From: Deltaproteobacteria bacterium
GTDB taxonomy: Bacteria > Desulfobacterota > Desulfobacteria > Desulfobacterales > C00003060
DNA length: 19,204 bases
Reading direction: 5' to 3'
Assembly: GCA_019309815.1 (NCBI GenBank)
Contig: JAFDFO010000026.1
Span: forward strand, 1-19,204
In this document: positions 6,954-14,714 of the stretch, one piece after another
Layout of the letters: each line of letters opens with the position of its first letter
Position numbering within the stretch: position 1 is the first letter of the stretch
Made by a program: the position numbers and the translations under genes
Notes under the pieces: generated by a model
What the model was told of the DNA's origin: nothing
Database searches by the model: none
What the model saw: the letters and a program-made list of their open reading frames with translations, nothing else

Positions 6954-8135
6954 ATGACAAAGAGAAGACTGATTCATTTGGGCATCACCGTTGTCCTCGT
7001 TATGTTGGGCGTCATCGGCATGCGGGCACTGACTGCAAGCAAGCCGGAGATGAAGAAACGAAAACCAACTGTCCCCGTGCCCATGGTCCGGACGATCAAT
7101 GTCAAGACAGGGCCGCAGGCGGTTCACATACTGGGCGAAGGCACAGTAAGACCCTTGCGGGAGATCAATCTCATACCGCAGGTAGGAGGCAAGGTCGTGT
7201 ATGTCTCTCCAGCCCTGGTGAACGGGGGCAGATTCAGCAAGGGCGATACTCTCTTACGCATAGACCCTGTGGATTACGAGATCGCTGTGACCTTAGCCGA
7301 GGCAAAAGTGAAGAACTCTGAGAGCCTTCTGAGACTGGCTGAAGAAGAGGCGGCTGCAGCACGGGAAGAGTGGCGTCTTCTTCATGCCGACGATTCCAAA
7401 TCAGAAGAAAAGCCGCCTCCCCTGGTGGCCAAAGAGCCTCAGTTGGCTGCTGCCACGGCCGGACTGAAGGCTGATAGGGCAGACCTTGACCGTGCCCTGT
7501 TGAATTTGGGGCGGACCGTGCTCAAGACTCCATTTGCGGGCCGCGTGAGTCAGGAAGACGTCGGCATTGGTCAATATGTATCCCCCGGACAGCCGTTAGC
7601 CAACCTGTATTCTATTGAGGCGGCTGAGATTGTCGTGCCCCTGGAAGACGAGGATGCATTCTGGTTTCATATTCCCGGCTTCACTCCCGGAAAGAATGCC
7701 GGTTCTTCCGCTGCAGTACGGGCCCGTATTGCCGGACGCGAGCTGCTCTGGTCGGGGAAGGTGGTTCGCACTGAGGGGAAGCTGGATGAACGCACGCGGA
7801 CGATCAATGTAATTGTTAGAGTAGAAAAACCCTATGCAAAGAAGCCCCCACTCGCTGTGGGTTTGTTTGTTACAGTGGATATCCAAGGCCGTACCTTGCC
7901 CAACGCGGCCCTTATTCCCCGATCCGCACTGCACGAAGGCAATGTGGTTTGGGTGGTCGACAGCGATAATCGACTTCGGTTCCGCGAGGTGGAAGTGGGT
8001 CGGGTTCAGGGCGATGAGGCCCTGGTAGAGGCCGGCCTGGAGGACGGGGAAGCGGTGGTGACAACCCTTCTCAAGGTGGTCACTGACGGCATGGCCGTGC
8101 GTACGGCCCCGGTGAAAGAGGAAGCCCGGTTATGA
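6954..8135 (+). CDS. RND efflux periplasmic adaptor (membrane fusion protein)
   Basis: This 393-aa adaptor should link the inner-membrane pump to the outer-membrane channel. It has one N-terminal membrane anchor (about residues 7-25), with no lipobox. Next is a barrel-sandwich half (GEGTVRPLREINLIPQVGGK, then FSKGDTLLRIDPVDYE), a helical hairpin of about 80 residues that includes EEEAAAAREEWRLL and ATAGLKADRADLDRALLNLG, the second lipoyl half (VLKTPFAGRVSQEDVGIGQY), and beta-barrel and membrane-proximal domains ending VVTTLLKVVTDGMAVRT. It follows the channel gene after 59 bp and overlaps the pump gene by four bases (ATGA). A GAGAG stands upstream of the ATG. The family call is secure; the cargo is not shown. 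Confidence 0.93.
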   Translation: MTKRRLIHLGITVVLVMLGVIGMRALTASKPEMKKRKPTVPVPMVRTINVKTGPQAVHILGEGTVRPLREINLIPQVGGKVVYVSPALVNGGRFSKGDTLLRIDPVDYEIAVTLAEAKVKNSESLLRLAEEEAAAAREEWRLLHADDSKSEEKPPPLVAKEPQLAAATAGLKADRADLDRALLNLGRTVLKTPFAGRVSQEDVGIGQYVSPGQPLANLYSIEAAEIVVPLEDEDAFWFHIPGFTPGKNAGSSAAVRARIAGRELLWSGKVVRTEGKLDERTRTINVIVRVEKPYAKKPPLAVGLFVTVDIQGRTLPNAALIPRSALHEGNVVWVVDSDNRLRFREVEVGRVQGDEALVEAGLEDGEAVVTTLLKVVTDGMAVRTAPVKEEARL

Positions 8136-11100
8136 AAGGGATTGTTGCCTGGTTTGCCGAAAACCATGTTACAGCCAACCTGCTCATGATCTTCCTATTG
8201 TTGGCGGGCGCATTCACTGCTGTGACCATGAAACTAGAGGTTTTTCCCGAGACCTCCCTGGATCGAATCTCCGTTACCATGGCCTATCCTGGTGCTTCGC
8301 CGGCAGAGGTGGAAGAGGGCATCGTCCGCCGGATTGAGGAAAATGTTGCGGGCCTGGCCGGCATCAAACGAATCGATTCTGTTGCCCGAGAAGGGGTTGG
8401 CACGGTCAACATTGAAGTCATGACCGGCTGGGACCTGAAAGAACTTCTCGACGAGGTCAAAGCTGAGGTAGACCGGATTACCATCTTTCCGGATGAGGCC
8501 GAGGAACCGGTCGTCCGAGAGGTGACACGGCGAAGGCAGGTCATCAATGTGGCCGTCTATGGTGATGCACCAGAGTCAACCATCAAACGCTTAACAGAGA
8601 AAATCAAAGACGAGATTACCAATCTGCCGGACATCACGTATGCGGAGCTCTTTGGCATTCGGCAGGGTGAGATCCATATTGAGATCTCTGAACAAACTCT
8701 TCGGCGTTATGGACTTACTTTGGGTCAGGTGGCCCAAGCCGTTAGAAGGGCCAGCCTTGACCTCCCGGCCGGCAGCGTCAAGACAGCCAGTGGCGAAATC
8801 CTGGTCCGGACCAAGGGTCGCCGTTACTATGCTCGAGACTATGAGGATGTGGCGGTGATTACCCGAACCGATGGCAGTACGGTTACGTTGGGACGAATTG
8901 CAAATTTGAGGGACGGCTTCGAGGATGTGGATCTCGCAAGCCGATTCCAAGGTAAGCCCTCCGGCGTGATTGAAGTCTTCCGGGTAGCCGATCAAAACGC
9001 CCTGACAGTGGCCGACACGGTCAAAGGCTACATTGAGGAAATCAGGCCCAGTCTTCCTGCCGGGATAGAGATCAGTTTCTATAGTGACAGGTCGGAGATT
9101 CTGCGGAGCCGCATGGAGCTGTTGTTGAGAAACATGGGTATCGGTCTGATCCTGGTAAGCATTCTGTTGGCCGTGTTTCTGAACGTGCGGCTCGCGTTTT
9201 GGGTTACTTTGGGGATACCGATTTCCTTTGCAGCCGGCATTATGGTCTTGCCGAGGTTTGATGTCTCAATCAATATGATCTCCCTTTTTGCCTTCATCAC
9301 GGTTCTGGGGATTGTTGTGGATGATGCCATAATCGTTGGCGAAAATATCTTTCGCAAGCAAGACGAAGGGATTGCGGGTCTCGGTGGTGCGGTGCAGGGT
9401 GCAATAGAAGTCGGCAGACCGGTGATCTTTGCCGTCCTGACCACGGTGGCAGCGTTCTGGCCACTCCTTTTGGGTTCAGGTACGATGGGAAAAATCATGC
9501 GCAACATCCCGATCGTCGTGATCGTTGTTCTGCTTGGCTCCCTGGTGGAGTCCCTTTTGATTCTGCCGGCCCACCTGGCCTGGTCTAAGCGTGGAAGAAT
9601 GCACCAGGCCAAAGGCTCCATCGAAGAGAAACGTGTGGCCCGGTGGCTGCAATGGGTGATCAAAGGCCCTTATGCCAGACTGGTCGACTTCTGTGTGAGG
9701 TGGCGTTATGCCACGGTGTCCCTTGGTATCGCCATGCTGATGTTAACGCTTGGAATATACAAAGGTGGATTGATCAAATTCACTCTGTTTCCCAAGATAG
9801 ACAGTGACACGTTGGTCTGTTCCCTCACCATGCCTGCAGGCACACCGGTTGAGCATACCACAGAGATCGTTGCTCAGCTGGAGCAATCCGCGAAGGAAAC
9901 CCTGGCCGATGCGGACAATCAGCGCCCTAAGGGCGTACCGCCCCTTTTTGAATACAGCGTCGCCTCCATCGGGTTTCACTCGGGGGGGCACGGCCCCATG
10001 GCTGGCGGTCCGCAACAGGGGAGCCATCTGGCCCAGATCAGGGTCCAGCTTCTGGAAGGCGAACAACGGGACGTGAGTGCAAGTCACCTGGCCAACTTGT
10101 GGCGCGAAAAGGTGGGGGTCATCCCGGAGGCTGAGTCTGTCACTTTCCAGAGCGCACTTTTCAGTGTGGGCAGTCCGATAGAAGTTCACCTGTCCTTAGA
10201 CGATCACGACCAGCTTCTGACAGCAGCAGATGAAGTCAAGGATGAACTCCGCGGTTATCCCGGGGTCTTTGACGTGAGTGACAGTTTCTTGCCCGGGAAA
10301 GAAGAGGTGCAGCTTAAACTGAAGCTGGCTGCGCGCAGTCTGGGCCTGACACTGGATGACCTTGCCAGACAGGTACGGCACGCGTTTTACGGGGCCGAGG
10401 CCCTGCGTCTGCAGCGCGATCAGGATGAAGTCAAGGTCATGGTCCGCTACACAGAGCCCGAACGCAAGTCATTGGGCAATTTGGAGGAGATGCGTATCCG
10501 CGCGCCCGACGGGTCAGAGGTTCCTTTCAGCCAGGTGGCTGAGGTGAATATGGAGCAGGGCTATGCTTCGATCCAGCGGGCGCAGCGCTTAAGGGTGATC
10601 AAGGTGACAGCTGATGTGGATGAGACGGTTGCGAACGCGAATGAGGTGCGTGCCGACTTGGAAAACGCCTTTCTGCCGCAACTGAAGAATAGCTATCCCG
10701 GCTTGCGATACACGATCGAAGGGGAAGGAAAGGAACAAAAAGAGTCAATGGCTGATGTCATGAAAGGCTATGTCATTGCGCTGTTTTGCATCTATGCCCT
10801 GCTGGCGATTCCCTTCAGGTCGTTCACCCAGCCTCTTGTTGTGATGTCTGCCATCCCATTTGGTATGATCGGTGCCATATTCGGGCACCTGATTATGGGG
10901 CATAACCTCAGCCTGTTGAGTATGTTTGGGATCGTTGGCCTATCCGGTGTGGTCGTAAATGACTCCTTGGTGTTGATCGACGCGACCAACCGGATCCGTG
11001 GCCAGGGGAAAAGCGCCCATGATGCCATTACCGCAGCCGGGGCCCTCCGCTTCAGGGCCATCATCCTCACCTCTCTCACGACCTTTGCCGGTCTTACCCC

Positions 11101-11287
11101 GATGTTGCTGGAACGCAGCCTGCAGGCCCAATTCCTGATCCCCATGGCCATCAGCCTTGGCTTTGGCGTGCTCTTCGGCACGGGCATTACATTGCTGTTA
11201 GTCCCTTCCCTCTATATGATCCTGGAGGATATCCATGATTTGGGAGCCAGGGTGAGAGGCAGACTTGCCCCCCATCCGTCCGCCTGA
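8132..11287 (+). CDS. RND-superfamily inner-membrane efflux pump (AcrB/HAE-like)
   Basis: At 1051 aa this is a full-length proton-driven RND transporter. It shows the duplicated layout: a first helix at about residues 12-30, a porter domain, a block of helices starting near residue 335 (NMGIGLILVSILLAVFLNVR), then the same arrangement in the second half with helices from about residue 880. The TM4 motif GIVVDDAIIVGEN holds the conserved acidic pair D397-D398. In TM10, where AcrB has GLSAKN with the proton-relay Lys940, this protein has GLSGVVVNDSLVLID, with Val942 in the lysine position and Asn943-Asp944 after it. That substitution is common in one RND subgroup. A glycine-rich loop (GGHGPMAGGPQQG) sits in the second periplasmic domain. 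Substrates cannot be predicted. It closes the operon. Confidence 0.95.
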   Translation: MKGIVAWFAENHVTANLLMIFLLLAGAFTAVTMKLEVFPETSLDRISVTMAYPGASPAEVEEGIVRRIEENVAGLAGIKRIDSVAREGVGTVNIEVMTGWDLKELLDEVKAEVDRITIFPDEAEEPVVREVTRRRQVINVAVYGDAPESTIKRLTEKIKDEITNLPDITYAELFGIRQGEIHIEISEQTLRRYGLTLGQVAQAVRRASLDLPAGSVKTASGEILVRTKGRRYYARDYEDVAVITRTDGSTVTLGRIANLRDGFEDVDLASRFQGKPSGVIEVFRVADQNALTVADTVKGYIEEIRPSLPAGIEISFYSDRSEILRSRMELLLRNMGIGLILVSILLAVFLNVRLAFWVTLGIPISFAAGIMVLPRFDVSINMISLFAFITVLGIVVDDAIIVGENIFRKQDEGIAGLGGAVQGAIEVGRPVIFAVLTTVAAFWPLLLGSGTMGKIMRNIPIVVIVVLLGSLVESLLILPAHLAWSKRGRMHQAKGSIEEKRVARWLQWVIKGPYARLVDFCVRWRYATVSLGIAMLMLTLGIYKGGLIKFTLFPKIDSDTLVCSLTMPAGTPVEHTTEIVAQLEQSAKETLADADNQRPKGVPPLFEYSVASIGFHSGGHGPMAGGPQQGSHLAQIRVQLLEGEQRDVSASHLANLWREKVGVIPEAESVTFQSALFSVGSPIEVHLSLDDHDQLLTAADEVKDELRGYPGVFDVSDSFLPGKEEVQLKLKLAARSLGLTLDDLARQVRHAFYGAEALRLQRDQDEVKVMVRYTEPERKSLGNLEEMRIRAPDGSEVPFSQVAEVNMEQGYASIQRAQRLRVIKVTADVDETVANANEVRADLENAFLPQLKNSYPGLRYTIEGEGKEQKESMADVMKGYVIALFCIYALLAIPFRSFTQPLVVMSAIPFGMIGAIFGHLIMGHNLSLLSMFGIVGLSGVVVNDSLVLIDATNRIRGQGKSAHDAITAAGALRFRAIILTSLTTFAGLTPMLLERSLQAQFLIPMAISLGFGVLFGTGITLLLVPSLYMILEDIHDLGARVRGRLAPHPSA

Positions 11288-11335
11288 AGCCTTGAGGGCC
11301 CGGCCCCGCCGAAACCGGCCTGTTGAAGGACTGGT

Positions 11336-11364
11336 TTGTCAAGATGTTGCTGACAACTTGACAA
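11336..11364. promoter_or_regulatory. inverted repeat with embedded -35-like box upstream of the kinase gene
   Basis: TTGTCAAG (11336-11343) and CTTGACAA (11357-11364) are perfect inverted copies with 13 bases between them, and an inner GTTG/CAAC pair strengthens the hairpin. The right arm contains TTGACA (11358-11363); 17 bp further on is TACCTA, a poor -10. This may be an operator-promoter region for the kinase cassette, or a hairpin ending the efflux transcript. There is no T run. Confidence 0.35.
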
Positions 11365-11407
11365 GTCTTGTGATATCAGGTACCTATCCAAATCGGCACC
11401 GTAGGCC

Positions 11408-11430
11408 CCTGCTCCCATGATTCGAGCAGG
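11408..11430 (+). promoter_or_regulatory. hairpin in the leader of the kinase gene
   Basis: CCTGCTC (11408-11414) and GAGCAGG (11424-11430) form a perfect 7-bp stem around a nine-base loop. No T run follows. It lies in the 220-bp gap between the pump and the kinase, and its role is unknown. Confidence 0.3.
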
Positions 11431-11507
11431 CCATTGTCACGGCCGTTCCTTTTCCCAGGTATGATTGGTGAGTCCTTAGATGCATTTGGTTGAACAAGGG
11501 TCAAACC

Positions 11508-14222
11508 ATGGAACAGTATAGAGCCCTCAACGTGGCAATCGTGGGTGGTGGTCCCGGGTGCAAGGCGATCATGGAAATGATATTTGCCGAAAAGCTGAGT
11601 CAGCTTCGCATGAAGCTTATCGGGGTGGCATCTATTGATCCCCAGGCGGTGGGTTATCTATATGCACAGGAAAAAGGCGTCTTCACCACGCAAGACTACC
11701 GCGATCTGTACAAACTCAAAGACCTCAACATCATCATTGAGCTGACAGGTCGTCCTGAGGTCGCCAGTGAAATCTTTCGAACCAAACCGGAGCACGTCCG
11801 TCTGATGGATCATGTTGCAGCGCGTCTGTTCTGGGATATCTTTCAGACTGAAGAAGAGATGATGGAAGAACGCAGTCGGGTGGAAGAGGTGCTCCGGCAA
11901 TCAGAGGAAAAGTACAAGACGCTTGTTGACAGCTCCCTCTCCGGTATCTTCATACACCAGGACGGAAAGTATGTGTTTGTGAACGACCGGTTTGCGGAAA
12001 TGCATGGTTTCCAGACAGAAGAACTGTTTGGCAAAGACCCCCTGGCGTTGATCCATCCTGATGAAAGAGAAGGCCTCAAAGAAGTAGCAGCAAAAAGACT
12101 GAAAGGAGAAGTTGTCCCCCAGCGGTATGTTGTCCGGAGACTCAGAAAGGATGGAAAGACCGTCTGGTGCGAGATGATGGCAACGGTCATCGAATATGAG
12201 GGAAGACCTGCTGTCATGGGAAACATGACAGACATCAGTGAGCACAAGCGGACAGAGGACGCATTGCGAAAATCGGAGGATAAATACGGCACCTTGGTTG
12301 AACATTCTCTAACAGGCATCTACATCGACCAGGGGGGTAAGATCGTATTTGCCAATAACAAGTTCGCTGAGATTTACGGCTATTCGAGAGATGAGTTGAT
12401 CGGTATGGATCCCAGGAAGCTCGTTCACCCTGAGGATCGGCCTTTAACCAACGACATAAGGACAAAGAGACTAAAGGGCGAAGAAGCGCCATCGGAATAT
12501 GAGGCGAGAGGGCTCAAGAAGAGCGGCGAAGCTGTCTGGATTGCGAGGAGAAACACCGCAATGGAGTACGAGGGAGAGCTTGCCATCTTGGGGAACATCG
12601 CGGACATCACCGAGCGCAAGCAGGCAGAGGAGCGGCTACGGGATAGCGAGGCACGCCTGAGGACGATACTGAATTCCGTACACGCCGGGATCATCGTCAT
12701 TGACCCCGAAACCCGCACGATTGTTGATGTGAACCCGGTTGCCGCACAAATGGTCGGTGCTCCCAAGGAAGAGATTGTGGGCAAAGTGTGTCACAAGTAT
12801 GTCTGCCCGGCTGAAGAAGGTCATTGTCCGATCGCCGACCTCGGGCAGACGGTGGACAATGCAGAACGGGTCCTACTGACCGCCAGTGGCAAGTCCATTG
12901 CCATTCTCAAGACCGTGACCTCTGTTACACTGGGAGGCCGGCACCACCTTCTAGAAAGCTTTCTGGACATCACCGAGCTCAAGCGGGCACAGGAGCGGCT
13001 GCGGGATAGCCAGGAAAGGTATCGTATCGTTCTTGAAGCGTCTCCGGATCCAGTCGTCGTCTACGATATGGAGGGTCAATGCACCTATTTGAACCCCGCA
13101 TTTACACGGGTTTTTGGGTGGACCCAAGAGGAGCTCCTGGGCAAGAAGGTAGGTTATGTGCCTGAACAGAACTGGCCCGAGACCCAGATGATGATTGACA
13201 AGGTTCTGGCAGGGGAAAGCTTTTCCGGTATAGAAAGCCGTCGATACACAAAAGCCGGCGAGATCCTTGACGTGAGCATCAGCGCGGCCATCTACGTAAG
13301 TCGTGAAGCAGTTCCTATAGGGAGCGTCCACGTTCTGCGAGACATTACTGATCAGAAGCGGGTGGAGGAAGCACTGCAAAAAGCGCATGATGAGCTGGAG
13401 CAACGCGTTGAAGAGCGCACCGCTAAGCTGGCAAGGACCACCGAGCAATTGAAGCAGGAGCTGACTGAGCGCAAGCGGGCAGAGGAAGCGCTGCGTGTTG
13501 CGCATAAGGCCCTTGCTAAAAAGGCCGCAGACCTCGAAGCAGTCAATGAAGAGCTTTCAGAATATACCTACGTGGTATCCCACGACCTTGGTGCCCCGCT
13601 TCGAGCCATCCACAACTACGCTGACTTCTTGCGCGAGGACCTCGAAGACACCTTGGGCGGGGAGCAAAAGACATATCTTGACAATATCGACCATGCGGTC
13701 CATCAGGGGGAGGAATTGGTGGAGGACCTATTGGAACTGAGTCGTGTTGGGAAGGGGAGTGGCCCAACAGAGGGGATCGACATGGGGCCATTTCTCGAGA
13801 AACTTGTGGTCCATCTGGATTTGTCCCGGGATGTCGACGTAGTGATCGGAGATGAATGGCCTACCATAGAAGCTGAACCAACGCTGCTGCGGCAGATCTT
13901 TCAGAATCTTATCGGCAATGCTGTCAAGTTCAACAGTTCCGCGCCCAAGCGGGTGGAAATGGGCTGGCTTCCGGTGAACCAGCAACACTGTGAAATCTTT
14001 GTGCGGGACAATGGCATTGGGATTGAGCCTCGCCACCATGAACAGATATTTCAAGTATTTCAGCGGCTGCACACCCGTGCAGAGTATGAAGGTACTGGGC
14101 TCGGCTTGGCCATTGTCAAGAAGGCAACAGGGAAATTGCACGGCTCTGTCCGTGTGGAGTCAAAACCTGGCGAAGGGAGTACGTTCTTTGTCACCCTTCC
14201 CAAGACACATGAGGAGGGATAG
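11508..14222 (+). CDS. multi-PAS sensor histidine kinase with Rossmann-like N-terminus
   Basis: This 904-aa soluble sensor kinase has no membrane segment. Residues 8-110 look like a Rossmann dinucleotide-binding fold: VAIVGGGPGCKAI, a second strand LIGVASIDPQAVG, then IIIELTG. Four PAS domains follow at about 133-245, 257-370, 382-490 and 504-615; the first two are close tandem copies. PAS3 carries a cysteine cluster (CHKYVCPAEEGHCPIAD, residues 428-444). A coiled coil (620-685) leads to a HisKA domain with SHDLGAPLRAI (phosphoacceptor His692), then an ATPase domain with QNLIGNAVKFN, VRDNGIGI, QIFQVFQRL and GTGLGLAI. I prefer the ATG at 11508, with AAGGG seven bases upstream, over the in-frame TTG at 11490. 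The H-box resembles phytochrome-type kinases, which often act on Rcp1-like receivers such as the next gene. Confidence 0.92.
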   Translation: MEQYRALNVAIVGGGPGCKAIMEMIFAEKLSQLRMKLIGVASIDPQAVGYLYAQEKGVFTTQDYRDLYKLKDLNIIIELTGRPEVASEIFRTKPEHVRLMDHVAARLFWDIFQTEEEMMEERSRVEEVLRQSEEKYKTLVDSSLSGIFIHQDGKYVFVNDRFAEMHGFQTEELFGKDPLALIHPDEREGLKEVAAKRLKGEVVPQRYVVRRLRKDGKTVWCEMMATVIEYEGRPAVMGNMTDISEHKRTEDALRKSEDKYGTLVEHSLTGIYIDQGGKIVFANNKFAEIYGYSRDELIGMDPRKLVHPEDRPLTNDIRTKRLKGEEAPSEYEARGLKKSGEAVWIARRNTAMEYEGELAILGNIADITERKQAEERLRDSEARLRTILNSVHAGIIVIDPETRTIVDVNPVAAQMVGAPKEEIVGKVCHKYVCPAEEGHCPIADLGQTVDNAERVLLTASGKSIAILKTVTSVTLGGRHHLLESFLDITELKRAQERLRDSQERYRIVLEASPDPVVVYDMEGQCTYLNPAFTRVFGWTQEELLGKKVGYVPEQNWPETQMMIDKVLAGESFSGIESRRYTKAGEILDVSISAAIYVSREAVPIGSVHVLRDITDQKRVEEALQKAHDELEQRVEERTAKLARTTEQLKQELTERKRAEEALRVAHKALAKKAADLEAVNEELSEYTYVVSHDLGAPLRAIHNYADFLREDLEDTLGGEQKTYLDNIDHAVHQGEELVEDLLELSRVGKGSGPTEGIDMGPFLEKLVVHLDLSRDVDVVIGDEWPTIEAEPTLLRQIFQNLIGNAVKFNSSAPKRVEMGWLPVNQQHCEIFVRDNGIGIEPRHHEQIFQVFQRLHTRAEYEGTGLGLAIVKKATGKLHGSVRVESKPGEGSTFFVTLPKTHEEG

Positions 14223-14714
14223 ATGATGGTCAAGAAACCATTTGTGGTCCTTCTGGCTGAAGACGACGAACACGACATTGTGGCCACGAATCGGGCCTGG
14301 CAGAAGCACAACATCGCCAATCAGCTTTATATCGTTAACGATGGCGAGGAGTGTCTGGACTTTCTCCGTCGGCGCGGAAAGTACAGCGAACCGGGCGCCG
14401 CTCCGCGGCCGGGGATCCTTCTCCTCGACATCAAAATGCCGAGGATGGATGGCCTCACGGTTCTAAAGTATATCAGAGAAGACGAGGAGTTGCAGCATCT
14501 CCCTGTCATCATCCTGACGACATCAAAGGCTGAGGAAGATCGACTCAAGGGCTACAATCTGGGCGTCAACGCCTACATCGTCAAGCCAGTTGGGTTCGAG
14601 AACTTCTCTGAGGCAGTAAGGACCATCAACCTTTTCTGGCAACTCGTTGAGCTTCCGGGAGGAAAGCATGAACCCCACGAAGACACCGCCACCCCTTCGC
14701 ATCCTGCTGGTTGA
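14223..14714 (+). CDS. single-domain response regulator, Rcp1-like
   Basis: This 163-aa receiver has no output domain. It contains the acidic pair in LLAEDDEHDIV (residues 14-15), the phosphoacceptor Asp69 in ILLLDIKMPRMDG, the switch Thr at 99-100 (IILTTSKAEEDR) and Lys121 in YIVKPVGFENF. The long loop between strand 2 and strand 3 (RRRGKYSEPGAAPRPG) is typical of Rcp1-type regulators, which serve phytochrome-like kinases. It starts directly after the stop of the upstream kinase (two ATGs in tandem, with GGAGGG before them), and its last 16 codons overlap the next gene. Phosphotransfer from either neighbouring kinase is likely. The target could be the hybrid kinase or an unlinked partner. 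Confidence 0.93.
   Translation: MMVKKPFVVLLAEDDEHDIVATNRAWQKHNIANQLYIVNDGEECLDFLRRRGKYSEPGAAPRPGILLLDIKMPRMDGLTVLKYIREDEELQHLPVIILTTSKAEEDRLKGYNLGVNAYIVKPVGFENFSEAVRTINLFWQLVELPGGKHEPHEDTATPSHPAG

Noticed and set aside
11301..11320. GC-rich terminator after the RND pump
   Set aside because: Only a 4-bp GCCG/CGGC stem with no following T run could be drawn, too weak to list as a terminator.
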